Below are positions 1 through 7,649 of a stretch of 11,313 nt of DNA, piece after piece. Every line of letters starts with the position of its first letter. Position 1 is the first letter of the stretch. The notes below the pieces were generated by a model. The model ran no database searches. It saw only the letters and a program-made list of their open reading frames with translations, and had not been told where the DNA came from. A program made the translations under genes and the position numbers. Origin of the DNA: JAWBSP01 sp964632175 (GTDB taxonomy: Archaea; Hadarchaeota; Hadarchaeia; Hadarchaeales; JAWBSP01); the NCBI GenBank assembly GCA_964632175.1, contig CAZWBJ010000027.1, forward strand, positions 1 through 11,313, written 5' to 3'.

Positions 1-3000
1 GACAGCCACGGCCAGCTGGACAACATCCTGAACCCGGGTGAGAACTACAGGCTTACGGTCAGGATCAGGGAGGACAACGGGAGCGTCCTGTACGACGTCG
101 CCTCCGGCTCCTTCACCCTCCGCATCGGCCAGAACAATTACCCGCTGGAGTACTGGGAGAACTCCATCTGGCGGACGCAGGCCAGCTTCACCGCCCCCAC
201 CTCCCTCGGCTCCTACTCCCTCCAGGTGGACAACATCTGGGGTTCTTCGGGCGAGAACATCATCGGCTCGACCTCCGCCACCTACACCTACCAGGTCAAG
301 ACCATTCAGGTGCCCATCAGCTTTTACAAGTACTACTCGGGTGCCCAGCCCTGGTACAACCCGGGCGAGAACCTAACCATCAGCGGGACCCTCACCCTCC
401 GCCCGGATGGAACGGCGGTCGGGGGCGTGACGGTTCAGGTTTACCAGGACGGGGAGCTCAAGGGGGAGAACCAGGCCGATGGGAGCGGAAACTATTCCTT
501 CACCCTGCAGGCCCCCACCTCCCTGGGCCCCCACCAGGTCAGGGTGCGGACCTCCTGGAACGGCCTCGAGGGGGACAACACCCAAACGTACTACGTGAAG
601 ACCCTCACCCTGACCGTCTCCCTAGACGACAACCAAGTGCAACCCGGACAGCGGGTGCTCGCCTCCGGGGTTGCGACCATGTGGCCCGAGGGGATGACGA
701 TCGCGAACCAGAAGGTGGAGCTCTGGGTGGGGCTGCACGAGAACTTCGACCTGACCAAGCAGAAGCTAGGGGAAAACTGGACGAACTCCTCGGGCGTCTA
801 CACCATCTACTTCACCGCCCCCACCTCCACCGGGACGTTCAGGGTCCTGGTAAGGATGAAAACCACACCGGAGGAGATAGAGAACGAAAACTACTGCCTC
901 ATGTCCAGCGAGGCCCTCAGGATTTCCCTCAATCTGAGCCCCGTGGAGGCCACTCCCGGACAGATGATAGAGGCATGGGGTAGCGCGTGGTTCGAGCCCA
1001 GCGGAAATCCCCTCAGCAACTATCAGATCAAGATCCGGAAATGGCAGGGGGCATCGGAGGAGGTGGTGTACACCGACAACAACGGGAACTGGCCCTCCAC
1101 AGGCCCCTACCGCTTCTACTCGCCTAGCACTTGGGGGAGGTGGACCTTCCGGGTTTACACGGATTACGGGGAACTGCATGGAGAGAACAGCAGAACCTAC
1201 GACACCAACGCCGTGGAGGTAACCATCAACTTCACCGACAACACCGAAAACGATCTCAACGAGAGTATAGTTAACCCGGGCGAGTTAGTGACCTGCTGGG
1301 GCCAGGCGATCATCAGGCCGGACAACGAGCCGCTGACCGGGCAGGTATCGGTGAAGTACAGACTGAGCTGGGATAATGAAACCAGATACGCCGGGATAGG
1401 AGAGAATGGGTGGTACTCCTTCCAGTTCAACGCCCCCTCCGCCGTGGGGGTTTACCAGGTCATCATCGAGAACGTCTCTGGGAACACACCCTACTACATG
1501 CTGGCCCCCTCCTCCAAGGATCTTGAGGTGAGGACCCTCCTCCTCTCCGAGGTGCTGGACAAAACGAAGGTGGACGGAGGGGCAGAGGTGTGGGTGACCG
1601 GGAGCGCCGTGGTGCAGGCTGCTGGTGCCTCCTGGGCGCTGGCGGGAAAGATAGTTCACGTTTATGTGGATAACGCGGAGCAGCTGCCCGTAGTGTGGAC
1701 CAGTGGAGCGGGCGCCTATTCCAAGAAGATAAACGCGCCTTACACCTCTGGTCGCCATGAAGTGAAGGTCAAGTGCGTGGATGAAAACGGCATTCTGGGA
1801 GAAAACATCCAGGATCTTTGGGTGGAGAGAATCCTCATCTCCATCCAGCTCTATGAAGGAACCAACCCTTCCAACGGTGCGGTCAGGCCTGGGCAGGCGG
1901 GTTTGAGGGTTTCCGGCAGGGCGTGGTATGAGTACTCCGGAGACCCCGTGGATAATCTTGTTCACATCTACATAGGCAGCACCGAGATAGCCCAAGTTCA
2001 GACGGATAACAATGGAGAGTACTCCTACACCTTCGAGGCTCCTTCGGCTCTAGGCCCCCACAGGCTGAAAGTGTTCATCCAGGACGATGTGTTCCAGCGG
2101 GAGAATTCCCTTTATTTATACGTTCGCGTTCTTAACATCGAACTCAGCCTCTCGGACGACATCATCATGGCAAACCAGAGTATAGAGGTTAGCGGAAGGG
2201 TAACGGTTGCTCCCGAGGGCTGGCCTGTTCCACAATATACGGCGGTAATAATTCAGAGCTGGGAAAATATGTCTAGGAGCACCTACACCGATTCTGAAGG
2301 TCGCTTCAGTACTACCTTGAGTCCGCCTGGCCTGCTGGGTCTCAAAACGGTGACAGTCTCCTGCATGGACGAAAACGAAATCACGGGGAGTTCAGAAAAG
2401 TGGGTTTCGGTCAGGGAACTTCGCTACACCGATATACTAGTTCTGGATGCGCACGGGGAGACCGATGGGGTGCTAAACCCGGGTGAGAACTTCCGCATTC
2501 TAGTGAAAATAAGGGAGTACGACGGAAGCAGCTACTATCTCGTCACCTCTCAGCAGGAGGCCAACCCCTTCCAAGTCACCGTGAACGGTCAGGGGCCATA
2601 TTACCTTACTTACACGGGATCCGAGGGGATCTGGAGAACCCCGAGCTTTACCGCCGAGAACTCTTTGGGAGCCGTACAGCTCAGCCTTGCCTTCTCGGGA
2701 ACCTCCTTTAATGGAATCCAGGGCTCCTCCTCGCAATCTCTGACGTACTACGTGAAACGCATCATCCTCTCCCTGAGCTTCGACAACGTGGTGAATCCAG
2801 GAGATAACATCCCCATCTCTGGCACGGCTGTACTCGCCCCAGACGGCCTGAAGCTCGGAAACAAGCAGATCGAGGTGAGCTGGGGCGACACGAGCACGAC
2901 GGTTCCCACGGACGGTGAGGGAAGGTTCACATACGTTTTCCCCGCCCCCTCCCAACTCGGTCCCTACACCTTAACCTTCAAGGCGAGGGCGGGCGGGGGG

Positions 3001-3333
3001 ATAGAGTCGGAGAACTCCTGCACCATCTGGGTGAAGACCATCCGGCTCGACCTCCAGCTCGACAAGATCGCGGTCACCCAATACGACAACCTCACGCTCA
3101 CCGTGACCGCCACCCTGCTGCCGGAGGAGTTGCCGATTCCAGAGCTGTCCGTGAGGCTTTACGGGAGCGGACTGGATAACGAGACTTGGCAGGCGACCCT
3201 GAGCAACGGGGCCTTCTCCTACACCTTCCCCGTCTCGGAGAACGCCCGCAGAATCGGGTTCGGGGTGGTCCGGGCTTGGGCAGCTGACCAGGACAACATC
3301 ATCGGCACGGGTGAGAACACCTACTATGTGGGA
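1..3333 (+). repeat. Tandem Ig-like protein repeats, about 100 codons each
   Basis: I place unit boundaries at 1-300 (partial), 301-600, 601-918, 919-1215, 1216-1533, 1534-1830, 1831-2130, 2131-2421, 2422-2757, 2758-3036 and 3037-3333. Most units share an early 'PG(E/Q)...SG' turn, a central 'D..G.Y.....APS..G' strand pair, and a closing 'GEN....YYVK' strand. Units differ strongly in sequence, so the duplications are old. The first and ninth units form a longer subtype with a shared 'D.HG..D..LNPGEN.R' opening. Such beta-sandwich arrays normally form rods that reach from or through an S-layer, often for adhesion. That role is inferred from the fold type. Confidence 0.8.
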
Positions 3334-6075
3334 CTGCCGGTGCAGGTGGCCGGAGAACTGAGAAACGGAGAGGGCGCCCCGCTGACCGACCTCACCCTTA
3401 GGTTCGAATCCAAGACCACGGAGGGGTGCGTCATCGATGTCAGACCGGGCAAGTCGGGGGCTTACTCCGGCATCATCATCAAGGGGATCTACGACCTACA
3501 CATCATCCACCCGCTTTACCGCATAACCCTGATGAACCTCAAGACCTTCGAGAACCCGCCGGACTGGGCGCTCTTCGAGAACCTCATAAGGCTCGACAAC
3601 TTCCCGCCCACCGCCGCCCACATCCCCGACGTCAGGGCAAAGCTCATAGCCTTCGCCGTGGAGGTCTCGGAAAACCTCGGGGGGAAGTTCGACAAGGTGA
3701 GGATAACCTTCAACTACTCCTCTCTCTTGGACCAGATCTCCTCCGAGGACAAGCTCACCGTCTTCAGGTCTGGCGACTGGAACTTCCAGACTAGGACCGG
3801 CACCTTCGCCAAGATAGGAGGCTCGGTCGACAAGATAGCCCACACCCTCACCGTGGAGTACCAGGGGCTCTCCGCCTACGTGCTGGCCGAGACCACCTAT
3901 TCTTTCGAGCAGCTCTCCAGCAACCTCCAGTCCGCGGCCTCCAGCGTTAGTTCGGCGGCGGGAAGCCTGCAGGGGGCGGCCGGCAGGATGGAGGCGGCCG
4001 TCGGAAGGTTCGAGAACGTGGTGGCCCAGATGGGGGCGCTCGGCGAGATGCTCATCCCAGATCCCGCCTCCCTCTTCCTTGAGGTCCAGCAGGGGGAGAA
4101 AGTAAGCATGAGGATTTCCCTCCGCAACCGCTCGCCGGTGGACATGAAGGTCCTCCCCAAGCTCGCCGGGGATCTGGAGGGGATCGTCTCGGTGCTGGAG
4201 AACGAAATTCCCATCCGGGCGCTCGAGTCCAACGCCCTCAACCTTCTCATAACCATCCCCTCCACCCAGCCCGTGGGGAACGTGAACGGCTCGGTGGTTC
4301 TGGACGCCCTCATGGGTAAAGTCTCCCTCACCCTCCGGGAGATACCGGTGAACCTCAAGGTGGTCCCGGCGGAGAAGTCGCTGGTGGACCTCAGGGTCTC
4401 CCCCGTCCAGCCCACGGTGAGGCCCGGGTCATCGGCGGCGGTGAGCGTGAACATGCTGAACATAGGGAAGCTCCCCCAGGTCGACGCTAGGCTCATCCTC
4501 CGGGTGATCGGGCCCGACGGGAAGGTGGTGCTGACCAGAATTGAAAACCTGAGCTTCGAGACCACCTTCTCCAAGATATACGAGTTCAAGCTCCCCTCCA
4601 ACCTCCCCGAGGCGGACTACAGGGTGGAGGCGGAGGCGGAGTACAGGGCGGACGGGAGAACCTACTCCACCTCCTCCGTCACGGGCTTCGAACTCAGAAG
4701 CGAGGCGCCAAAGGAGATCTCCGTCATGGGTATGGCCATGTCCTCCCTCTTCGCCACCCTAGCCACCGGCGCGCTGGCGGCTGGGGCGGGAATTCTAGTT
4801 TACAGGTGGGAGCGCAGCCGCATGAAGGTGAAGAAGCGCTTCGAGCACCTAGTGGCCTTCGCCGAGCTCCCTGGCATGGAGGAGGCGGCCTGGATGGGGG
4901 TTCTAGCCGAGACCAAGCGCAGGGCCTTCCTCAAGTTTGACGACCTGACCACCCACATGATCATAGCGGGAGCAACGGGGTCGGGGAAGACCATAGCCGG
5001 AATGGATCTGGCCGAGGAGGCGCTCCTGAACAGGAAAAACGTGATCGTGATTGACCCGACCGCCCAGTGGACGGGCTTCCTCCGCAAGTGCAAGGAGGAG
5101 AAGATGCTGAAGTACTTCTCCAAGTTCGGCCTCTCCCAGGATCAGGCCCACGGCTTCCCGGGGAGGATCATCATGGTGGAGGACCCGAACATGAAGGTGG
5201 ATGTGGGGAGGATGATAAAAGACCCGAACGGCAGGATATACATCTTCGTAGTGGAGAAGCTCAAACCGGAGCAGCTTGACCTGTTCATCCAGAACCTCAT
5301 CCAGAGCGTCTTCGACGCCAGGCTGGAGGAGTCGCCGAAACTCAGGGCCCTTCTCATCTTCGACGAGGTCCACCGCCTGCTGCCGAGGTTCGGGGGCGCG
5401 GGGAAGGGGGTGGTGCAGCTGGAGCGCGGGGTGAGGGAGTTCAGGAAGTGGGGGGTGGGAATAGTGCTGATCTCCCAGGTCATTTCCGACTTCGAGAAGG
5501 AGATAAGGGCCAACATCAGGAACCAGATCCAGCTCTGGACGAGGGACGAGGACGAGCTCGCCAGGATAGCGGAGAAGTTCGGCGCCGAGTACATGCGCTC
5601 CATCTCCCGCGCCGGGGTGGGGCACGGGATGTACTTCAACCCCGACTACAACAAGGGGAAGCCCTACTTCATAAACTTCAGGCCCATCCTCCACCAGGTC
5701 GGGCGCATGTCGGTGGAGGAGCTCGACAAATACACCTCCGCCTCCGCCCGGGTGGACGCGGTGAGGCAGAAGATAGAGGCTCTGGAGAAGGTCGGCGTGG
5801 ACACCTTCGACCAGCGGACGGAGCTGGAGCTGACGGAGAGAAAGCTGGAGGAGGGGGCCTTCGACATGGTGGAATTCTACCTAGAGAGCTTGGAGCCGGC
5901 GGTGAACCGCCTGCTGGAGAAGCACGGGCTGAAGGGGGTGGTGGAGGCAGGAGCACCCAAGGAGGAGGCGCCCAAGGTCGAAGAAAAGGCACCTGTGATA
6001 GAGGAGTACAAGGAGGCGCTCTCGCCCGTGCTGAAGGGAGGGAGAACACGGAGATCGAGAAGGGCCCGGCGGTGA
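1..6075 (+). CDS. Giant surface repeat protein fused to a HerA-like cytoplasmic ATPase (5' end outside window)
   Basis: The frame is open from base 1 with no start in context, so the gene begins upstream; 2024 codons are visible. Order in visible residues: about eleven Ig-like repeats of ~100 residues (1-1111); a carboxypeptidase-regulatory-like region and a further beta-rich domain (~1112-1298); an Ala/Ser-rich helical stalk (~1301-1352); NEW3/CARDB-like beta domains (~1353-1570); one membrane helix (~1575-1600) followed by a basic stop-transfer segment; then a HerA/DUF87 P-loop ATPase. Walker A is GATGSGKT (1657-1664), Walker B is LLIFDE (1784-1789), and a HerA-type LISQ sensor follows. The usual HAS-barrel before the P-loop is not evident. 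The C-terminus is helical and ends in an Arg-rich tail. N-x-S/T sequons (NLT, NYS, NWT, NET, NMS) fit an outside N-terminal part. HerA/FtsK-family ATPases pump DNA or protein as hexamers; the substrate here is unknown. It is the first visible gene of a coupled operon. The ATPase family and topology are well supported, the role is not. Confidence 0.9.
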   Translation, partial: DSHGQLDNILNPGENYRLTVRIREDNGSVLYDVASGSFTLRIGQNNYPLEYWENSIWRTQASFTAPTSLGSYSLQVDNIWGSSGENIIGSTSATYTYQVKTIQVPISFYKYYSGAQPWYNPGENLTISGTLTLRPDGTAVGGVTVQVYQDGELKGENQADGSGNYSFTLQAPTSLGPHQVRVRTSWNGLEGDNTQTYYVKTLTLTVSLDDNQVQPGQRVLASGVATMWPEGMTIANQKVELWVGLHENFDLTKQKLGENWTNSSGVYTIYFTAPTSTGTFRVLVRMKTTPEEIENENYCLMSSEALRISLNLSPVEATPGQMIEAWGSAWFEPSGNPLSNYQIKIRKWQGASEEVVYTDNNGNWPSTGPYRFYSPSTWGRWTFRVYTDYGELHGENSRTYDTNAVEVTINFTDNTENDLNESIVNPGELVTCWGQAIIRPDNEPLTGQVSVKYRLSWDNETRYAGIGENGWYSFQFNAPSAVGVYQVIIENVSGNTPYYMLAPSSKDLEVRTLLLSEVLDKTKVDGGAEVWVTGSAVVQAAGASWALAGKIVHVYVDNAEQLPVVWTSGAGAYSKKINAPYTSGRHEVKVKCVDENGILGENIQDLWVERILISIQLYEGTNPSNGAVRPGQAGLRVSGRAWYEYSGDPVDNLVHIYIGSTEIAQVQTDNNGEYSYTFEAPSALGPHRLKVFIQDDVFQRENSLYLYVRVLNIELSLSDDIIMANQSIEVSGRVTVAPEGWPVPQYTAVIIQSWENMSRSTYTDSEGRFSTTLSPPGLLGLKTVTVSCMDENEITGSSEKWVSVRELRYTDILVLDAHGETDGVLNPGENFRILVKIREYDGSSYYLVTSQQEANPFQVTVNGQGPYYLTYTGSEGIWRTPSFTAENSLGAVQLSLAFSGTSFNGIQGSSSQSLTYYVKRIILSLSFDNVVNPGDNIPISGTAVLAPDGLKLGNKQIEVSWGDTSTTVPTDGEGRFTYVFPAPSQLGPYTLTFKARAGGGIESENSCTIWVKTIRLDLQLDKIAVTQYDNLTLTVTATLLPEELPIPELSVRLYGSGLDNETWQATLSNGAFSYTFPVSENARRIGFGVVRAWAADQDNIIGTGENTYYVGLPVQVAGELRNGEGAPLTDLTLRFESKTTEGCVIDVRPGKSGAYSGIIIKGIYDLHIIHPLYRITLMNLKTFENPPDWALFENLIRLDNFPPTAAHIPDVRAKLIAFAVEVSENLGGKFDKVRITFNYSSLLDQISSEDKLTVFRSGDWNFQTRTGTFAKIGGSVDKIAHTLTVEYQGLSAYVLAETTYSFEQLSSNLQSAASSVSSAAGSLQGAAGRMEAAVGRFENVVAQMGALGEMLIPDPASLFLEVQQGEKVSMRISLRNRSPVDMKVLPKLAGDLEGIVSVLENEIPIRALESNALNLLITIPSTQPVGNVNGSVVLDALMGKVSLTLREIPVNLKVVPAEKSLVDLRVSPVQPTVRPGSSAAVSVNMLNIGKLPQVDARLILRVIGPDGKVVLTRIENLSFETTFSKIYEFKLPSNLPEADYRVEAEAEYRADGRTYSTSSVTGFELRSEAPKEISVMGMAMSSLFATLATGALAAGAGILVYRWERSRMKVKKRFEHLVAFAELPGMEEAAWMGVLAETKRRAFLKFDDLTTHMIIAGATGSGKTIAGMDLAEEALLNRKNVIVIDPTAQWTGFLRKCKEEKMLKYFSKFGLSQDQAHGFPGRIIMVEDPNMKVDVGRMIKDPNGRIYIFVVEKLKPEQLDLFIQNLIQSVFDARLEESPKLRALLIFDEVHRLLPRFGGAGKGVVQLERGVREFRKWGVGIVLISQVISDFEKEIRANIRNQIQLWTRDEDELARIAEKFGAEYMRSISRAGVGHGMYFNPDYNKGKPYFINFRPILHQVGRMSVEELDKYTSASARVDAVRQKIEALEKVGVDTFDQRTELELTERKLEEGAFDMVEFYLESLEPAVNRLLEKHGLKGVVEAGAPKEEAPKVEEKAPVIEEYKEALSPVLKGGRTRRSRRARR

Positions 6076-6434
6076 GGGCTTTCGCGGGGGAGGGATGGTC
6101 CACCCCCTCTCCAGAGCAGCAGTACCTGATAGCCAAGGGGCTCTCCCACCCGCTGAGGAGGTGGCTTTTCGAGGAGCTGGGGTCGGGCAAGAAGATCAGG
6201 CTGGCGGAACTCACCAGGAGAGCGGCGGCGAGGGGCTTCAAGGTGACCAATGCCATCGTCCGCTACCACCTCTTCCTCCTTGAGCGGGCTGGGCTGGTCT
6301 CCATAGAGGGATCGGGCCGCTGGAAGTACGCGCAGAGAACCGCCGACGTCAGGCTCCAGGTGAGGAAGTTCTTAGGCCCGCCCCTCCCCTCGGAGGAGGA
6401 GGTGGAGGAGGACATAAAGGAGGTCTTCAGGTGA
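6072..6434 (+). CDS. ArsR-like winged helix-turn-helix protein
   Basis: This is a 120-residue protein starting at GTG 6072, whose GTGA overlaps the stop of the ATPase gene by 4 bp. I chose this start because of the overlap and because the same frame further upstream lies inside the ATPase gene. An AAGGG about 7 bases upstream is only a weak ribosome site, so translation probably depends on coupling. The core reads LSHPLRRWLFEELG, then a helix-turn-helix with IRLAELTRRA and a recognition helix around NAIVRYHLFLLERAGLV, then a wing SIEGSGRWKYAQ. This is the archaeal ArsR-type pattern. The C-terminus is a short acidic helix. It may autoregulate the operon or bind a DNA site for its two ATPase neighbours; nothing in the sequence decides. 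The family call is good, the target unknown. Confidence 0.82.
   Translation: MRAFAGEGWSTPSPEQQYLIAKGLSHPLRRWLFEELGSGKKIRLAELTRRAAARGFKVTNAIVRYHLFLLERAGLVSIEGSGRWKYAQRTADVRLQVRKFLGPPLPSEEEVEEDIKEVFR
6418..6424 (+). promoter_or_regulatory. Strong Shine-Dalgarno site of the MinD-like gene
   Basis: AGGAGGT lies within the 3' end of the winged-helix gene, 6 bases before the GTG at 6431. It decides that start and, with the GTGA overlap, indicates that the MinD-like gene is translated from the shared mRNA. Confidence 0.75.
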
Positions 6435-7240
6435 TCCTCTCGGTCATCGGGACCAAGGGCGGGGCGGGGAAGAGCACCGTGAGCATGGGGCTGGCCATCT
6501 GGATGTCCAAGCTCAAGCCGGAGGAGAGGGTGCTTCTGGTGGAGGGGGACACCCACGTCCAGACCATCCAGCTCAAGATGTGCCCGGGGGCGGAGCGCAC
6601 CCTTTCGGATGTCCTGTCCGAGGAGTGCGGGCTGGAGGAGGCCCTTTACCTCTGCCAGCTCAGGTCCGGGGGAACCGCCCTCTACCCCAACCTCTCCATC
6701 CTCCCGGCCGGGGCCCAGTTCCTGCCCAGGCTGAGGGGTGATCCGGTGGAGTTCCTGAGGGTGACCAAGCAGAAGTTCGACCTCCTGCAGTCCAAGCTGA
6801 GAAAGCTCTTCCAGAGGGTGGTAGTGGACACGCCCGCCTCCTTTGGCTTCGAGCACCTCCTCCTCACCTCCATCGCCGACGGGCTGATCTATGTGGTGGA
6901 GCCCAGCGACGACTCCATCGACGCCACCGTCAGAACGGCGAGGGGGCTGGAGCGGCTCCTAGGTTCGAGGACGGTGGGCGTGATCCTGAACAGAATGCCC
7001 GAGGGGGAGGAGGGGTGGAAGGAAAAGGCGAGGAGGGTGGGGAGGCTCCTAGGGGTGGTCCCCGAGGACCCGTCCGTCGGGGTCTCCTTCAGGCAGAACC
7101 TCCCGGTGGTGGCGGCCTATCCTACCTCCCCCGCCAGCATGGCCCTCCGGACGGCTGCCGAGACCCTCCTGAACCTGGAACTCAAACCGGAGCCCTTCGG
7201 CAGGAAATTCAAGAGGGCGATAGAGAAGCTGGGTGAGTGA
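6431..7240 (+). CDS. MinD/ParA-like (SIMIBI, deviant Walker A) ATPase
   Basis: This 269-residue protein starts at GTG 6431, overlapping the winged-helix stop by GTGA. The deviant Walker A is GTKGGAGKST (residues 7-16) with signature Lys9 and P-loop Lys14. Switch I is around VEGDTHVQT, and Walker B/switch II is VVVDTPAS. The later ILNRMP strand fits the base-recognition region of the family. Length is usual for MinD/ParA. Such ATPases dimerise with ATP and bind membrane or DNA to position cargo. The C-terminal stretch EPFGRKFKRAIEKLGE could form an amphipathic, basic helix like the MinD membrane anchor, which would place it beside the membrane-bound ATPase encoded two genes upstream. The position as last gene of a coupled operon suggests a joint function. 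Whether it positions DNA, the receptor complex or something else is open. Confidence 0.88.
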   Translation: MILSVIGTKGGAGKSTVSMGLAIWMSKLKPEERVLLVEGDTHVQTIQLKMCPGAERTLSDVLSEECGLEEALYLCQLRSGGTALYPNLSILPAGAQFLPRLRGDPVEFLRVTKQKFDLLQSKLRKLFQRVVVDTPASFGFEHLLLTSIADGLIYVVEPSDDSIDATVRTARGLERLLGSRTVGVILNRMPEGEEGWKEKARRVGRLLGVVPEDPSVGVSFRQNLPVVAAYPTSPASMALRTAAETLLNLELKPEPFGRKFKRAIEKLGE

Positions 7241-7305
7241 GCGTATTCCTGAAACCAAAGCCATCACACTAGGCTCCCCCGCTGGGCTCCGCATGCGAGT
7301 CCCAA

Positions 7306-7380
7306 GCGTGAAAGGAGCTCTACGTATACACGTAGTCCCTATCAGGCCGGCCTAGTTCCGAGAAATGAACTCCTTCACGC
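7306..7380 (+). repeat. Long stem-loop enclosing the first palindrome
   Basis: GCGTGAAAGGAGCTC (7306-7320) pairs with GAACTCCTTCACGC (7367-7380), leaving one bulged A and one mismatch. Inside lie the first array palindrome and a perfect 10-bp palindrome AGGCCGGCCT (7344-7353). A 13-bp imperfect stem closing two internal palindromes is unlikely by chance in this spacing, though I have not computed a significance. Confidence 0.65.
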
Positions 7381-7384
7381 CAGT

Positions 7385-7418
7385 TCAGGGGGATCTTCGT
7401 AGCTACGTAGTCCCCTGA
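7385..7418 (+). repeat. Extended hairpin around the second palindrome
   Basis: TCAGGGG (7385-7391) pairs with CCCCTGA (7412-7418) and encloses CTTCGTAGCTACGTAG, giving a near-continuous hairpin of about 13 pairs with a small bulge. CCCCTGAC recurs at 7830-7837, just after the last array site. Confidence 0.65.
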
Positions 7419-7554
7419 CGAGCTGTCTTAGGTACAGCCACCGCAGCCGCCCGCTCACGCAAACCAAGGTCTACGTATATCGGTAGTCTTTCGGTCGGAA
7501 ATCGGTCTTGTATATGCGTAGAGATGATCCTTGTGGCGACTCGGTGCGTAGTCC

Positions 7555-7590
7555 GTCAGAAGCATATCTACGCAGGTACGTAGTCTTGAC
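7555..7590 (+). repeat. Imperfect stem around the palindrome at 7568
   Basis: GTCAGAA (7555-7561) can pair with TCTTGAC (7584-7590), with one wobble and one mismatch, enclosing the CTACG/CGTAG hairpin and a six-base left bulge. This is weaker than the stems at 7306 and 7606. Confidence 0.4.
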
Positions 7591-7605
7591 CCCTTTGGGT
7601 TCAGG

Positions 7606-7649
7606 CAGCTCGCTAAACTCTACGTGGGTACGTAGTCCTCAAGCGGCTG
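7606..7649 (+). repeat. Stem-loop around the palindrome at 7620
   Basis: CAGCTCGCT (7606-7614) pairs with AGCGGCTG (7642-7649) with a single bulged T. It encloses CTACGTGGGTACGTAG across a small two-sided internal loop. Same architecture as at 7306 and 7385, but with an unrelated outer stem sequence. Confidence 0.55.

Noticed and set aside
3897..5694. Several minus-strand frames of 100-263 codons inside the surface ATPase gene
   Set aside because: Their composition mirrors the sense gene (Ser, Pro, His rich), they lack motifs, and they lie antisense to conserved ATPase motifs.
226..6075. Full-length protein starting at ATG 226
   Set aside because: The same frame is open back to base 1 and encodes another repeat unit (APTSLG, GENII), so the ATG at 226 is internal.
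5448..6434. Longer winged-helix protein starting upstream
   Set aside because: The upstream frame is the +2 shadow of the ATPase gene, with low-complexity Gly/Arg sequence. The GTG at 6072 with the GTGA overlap is the plausible start.
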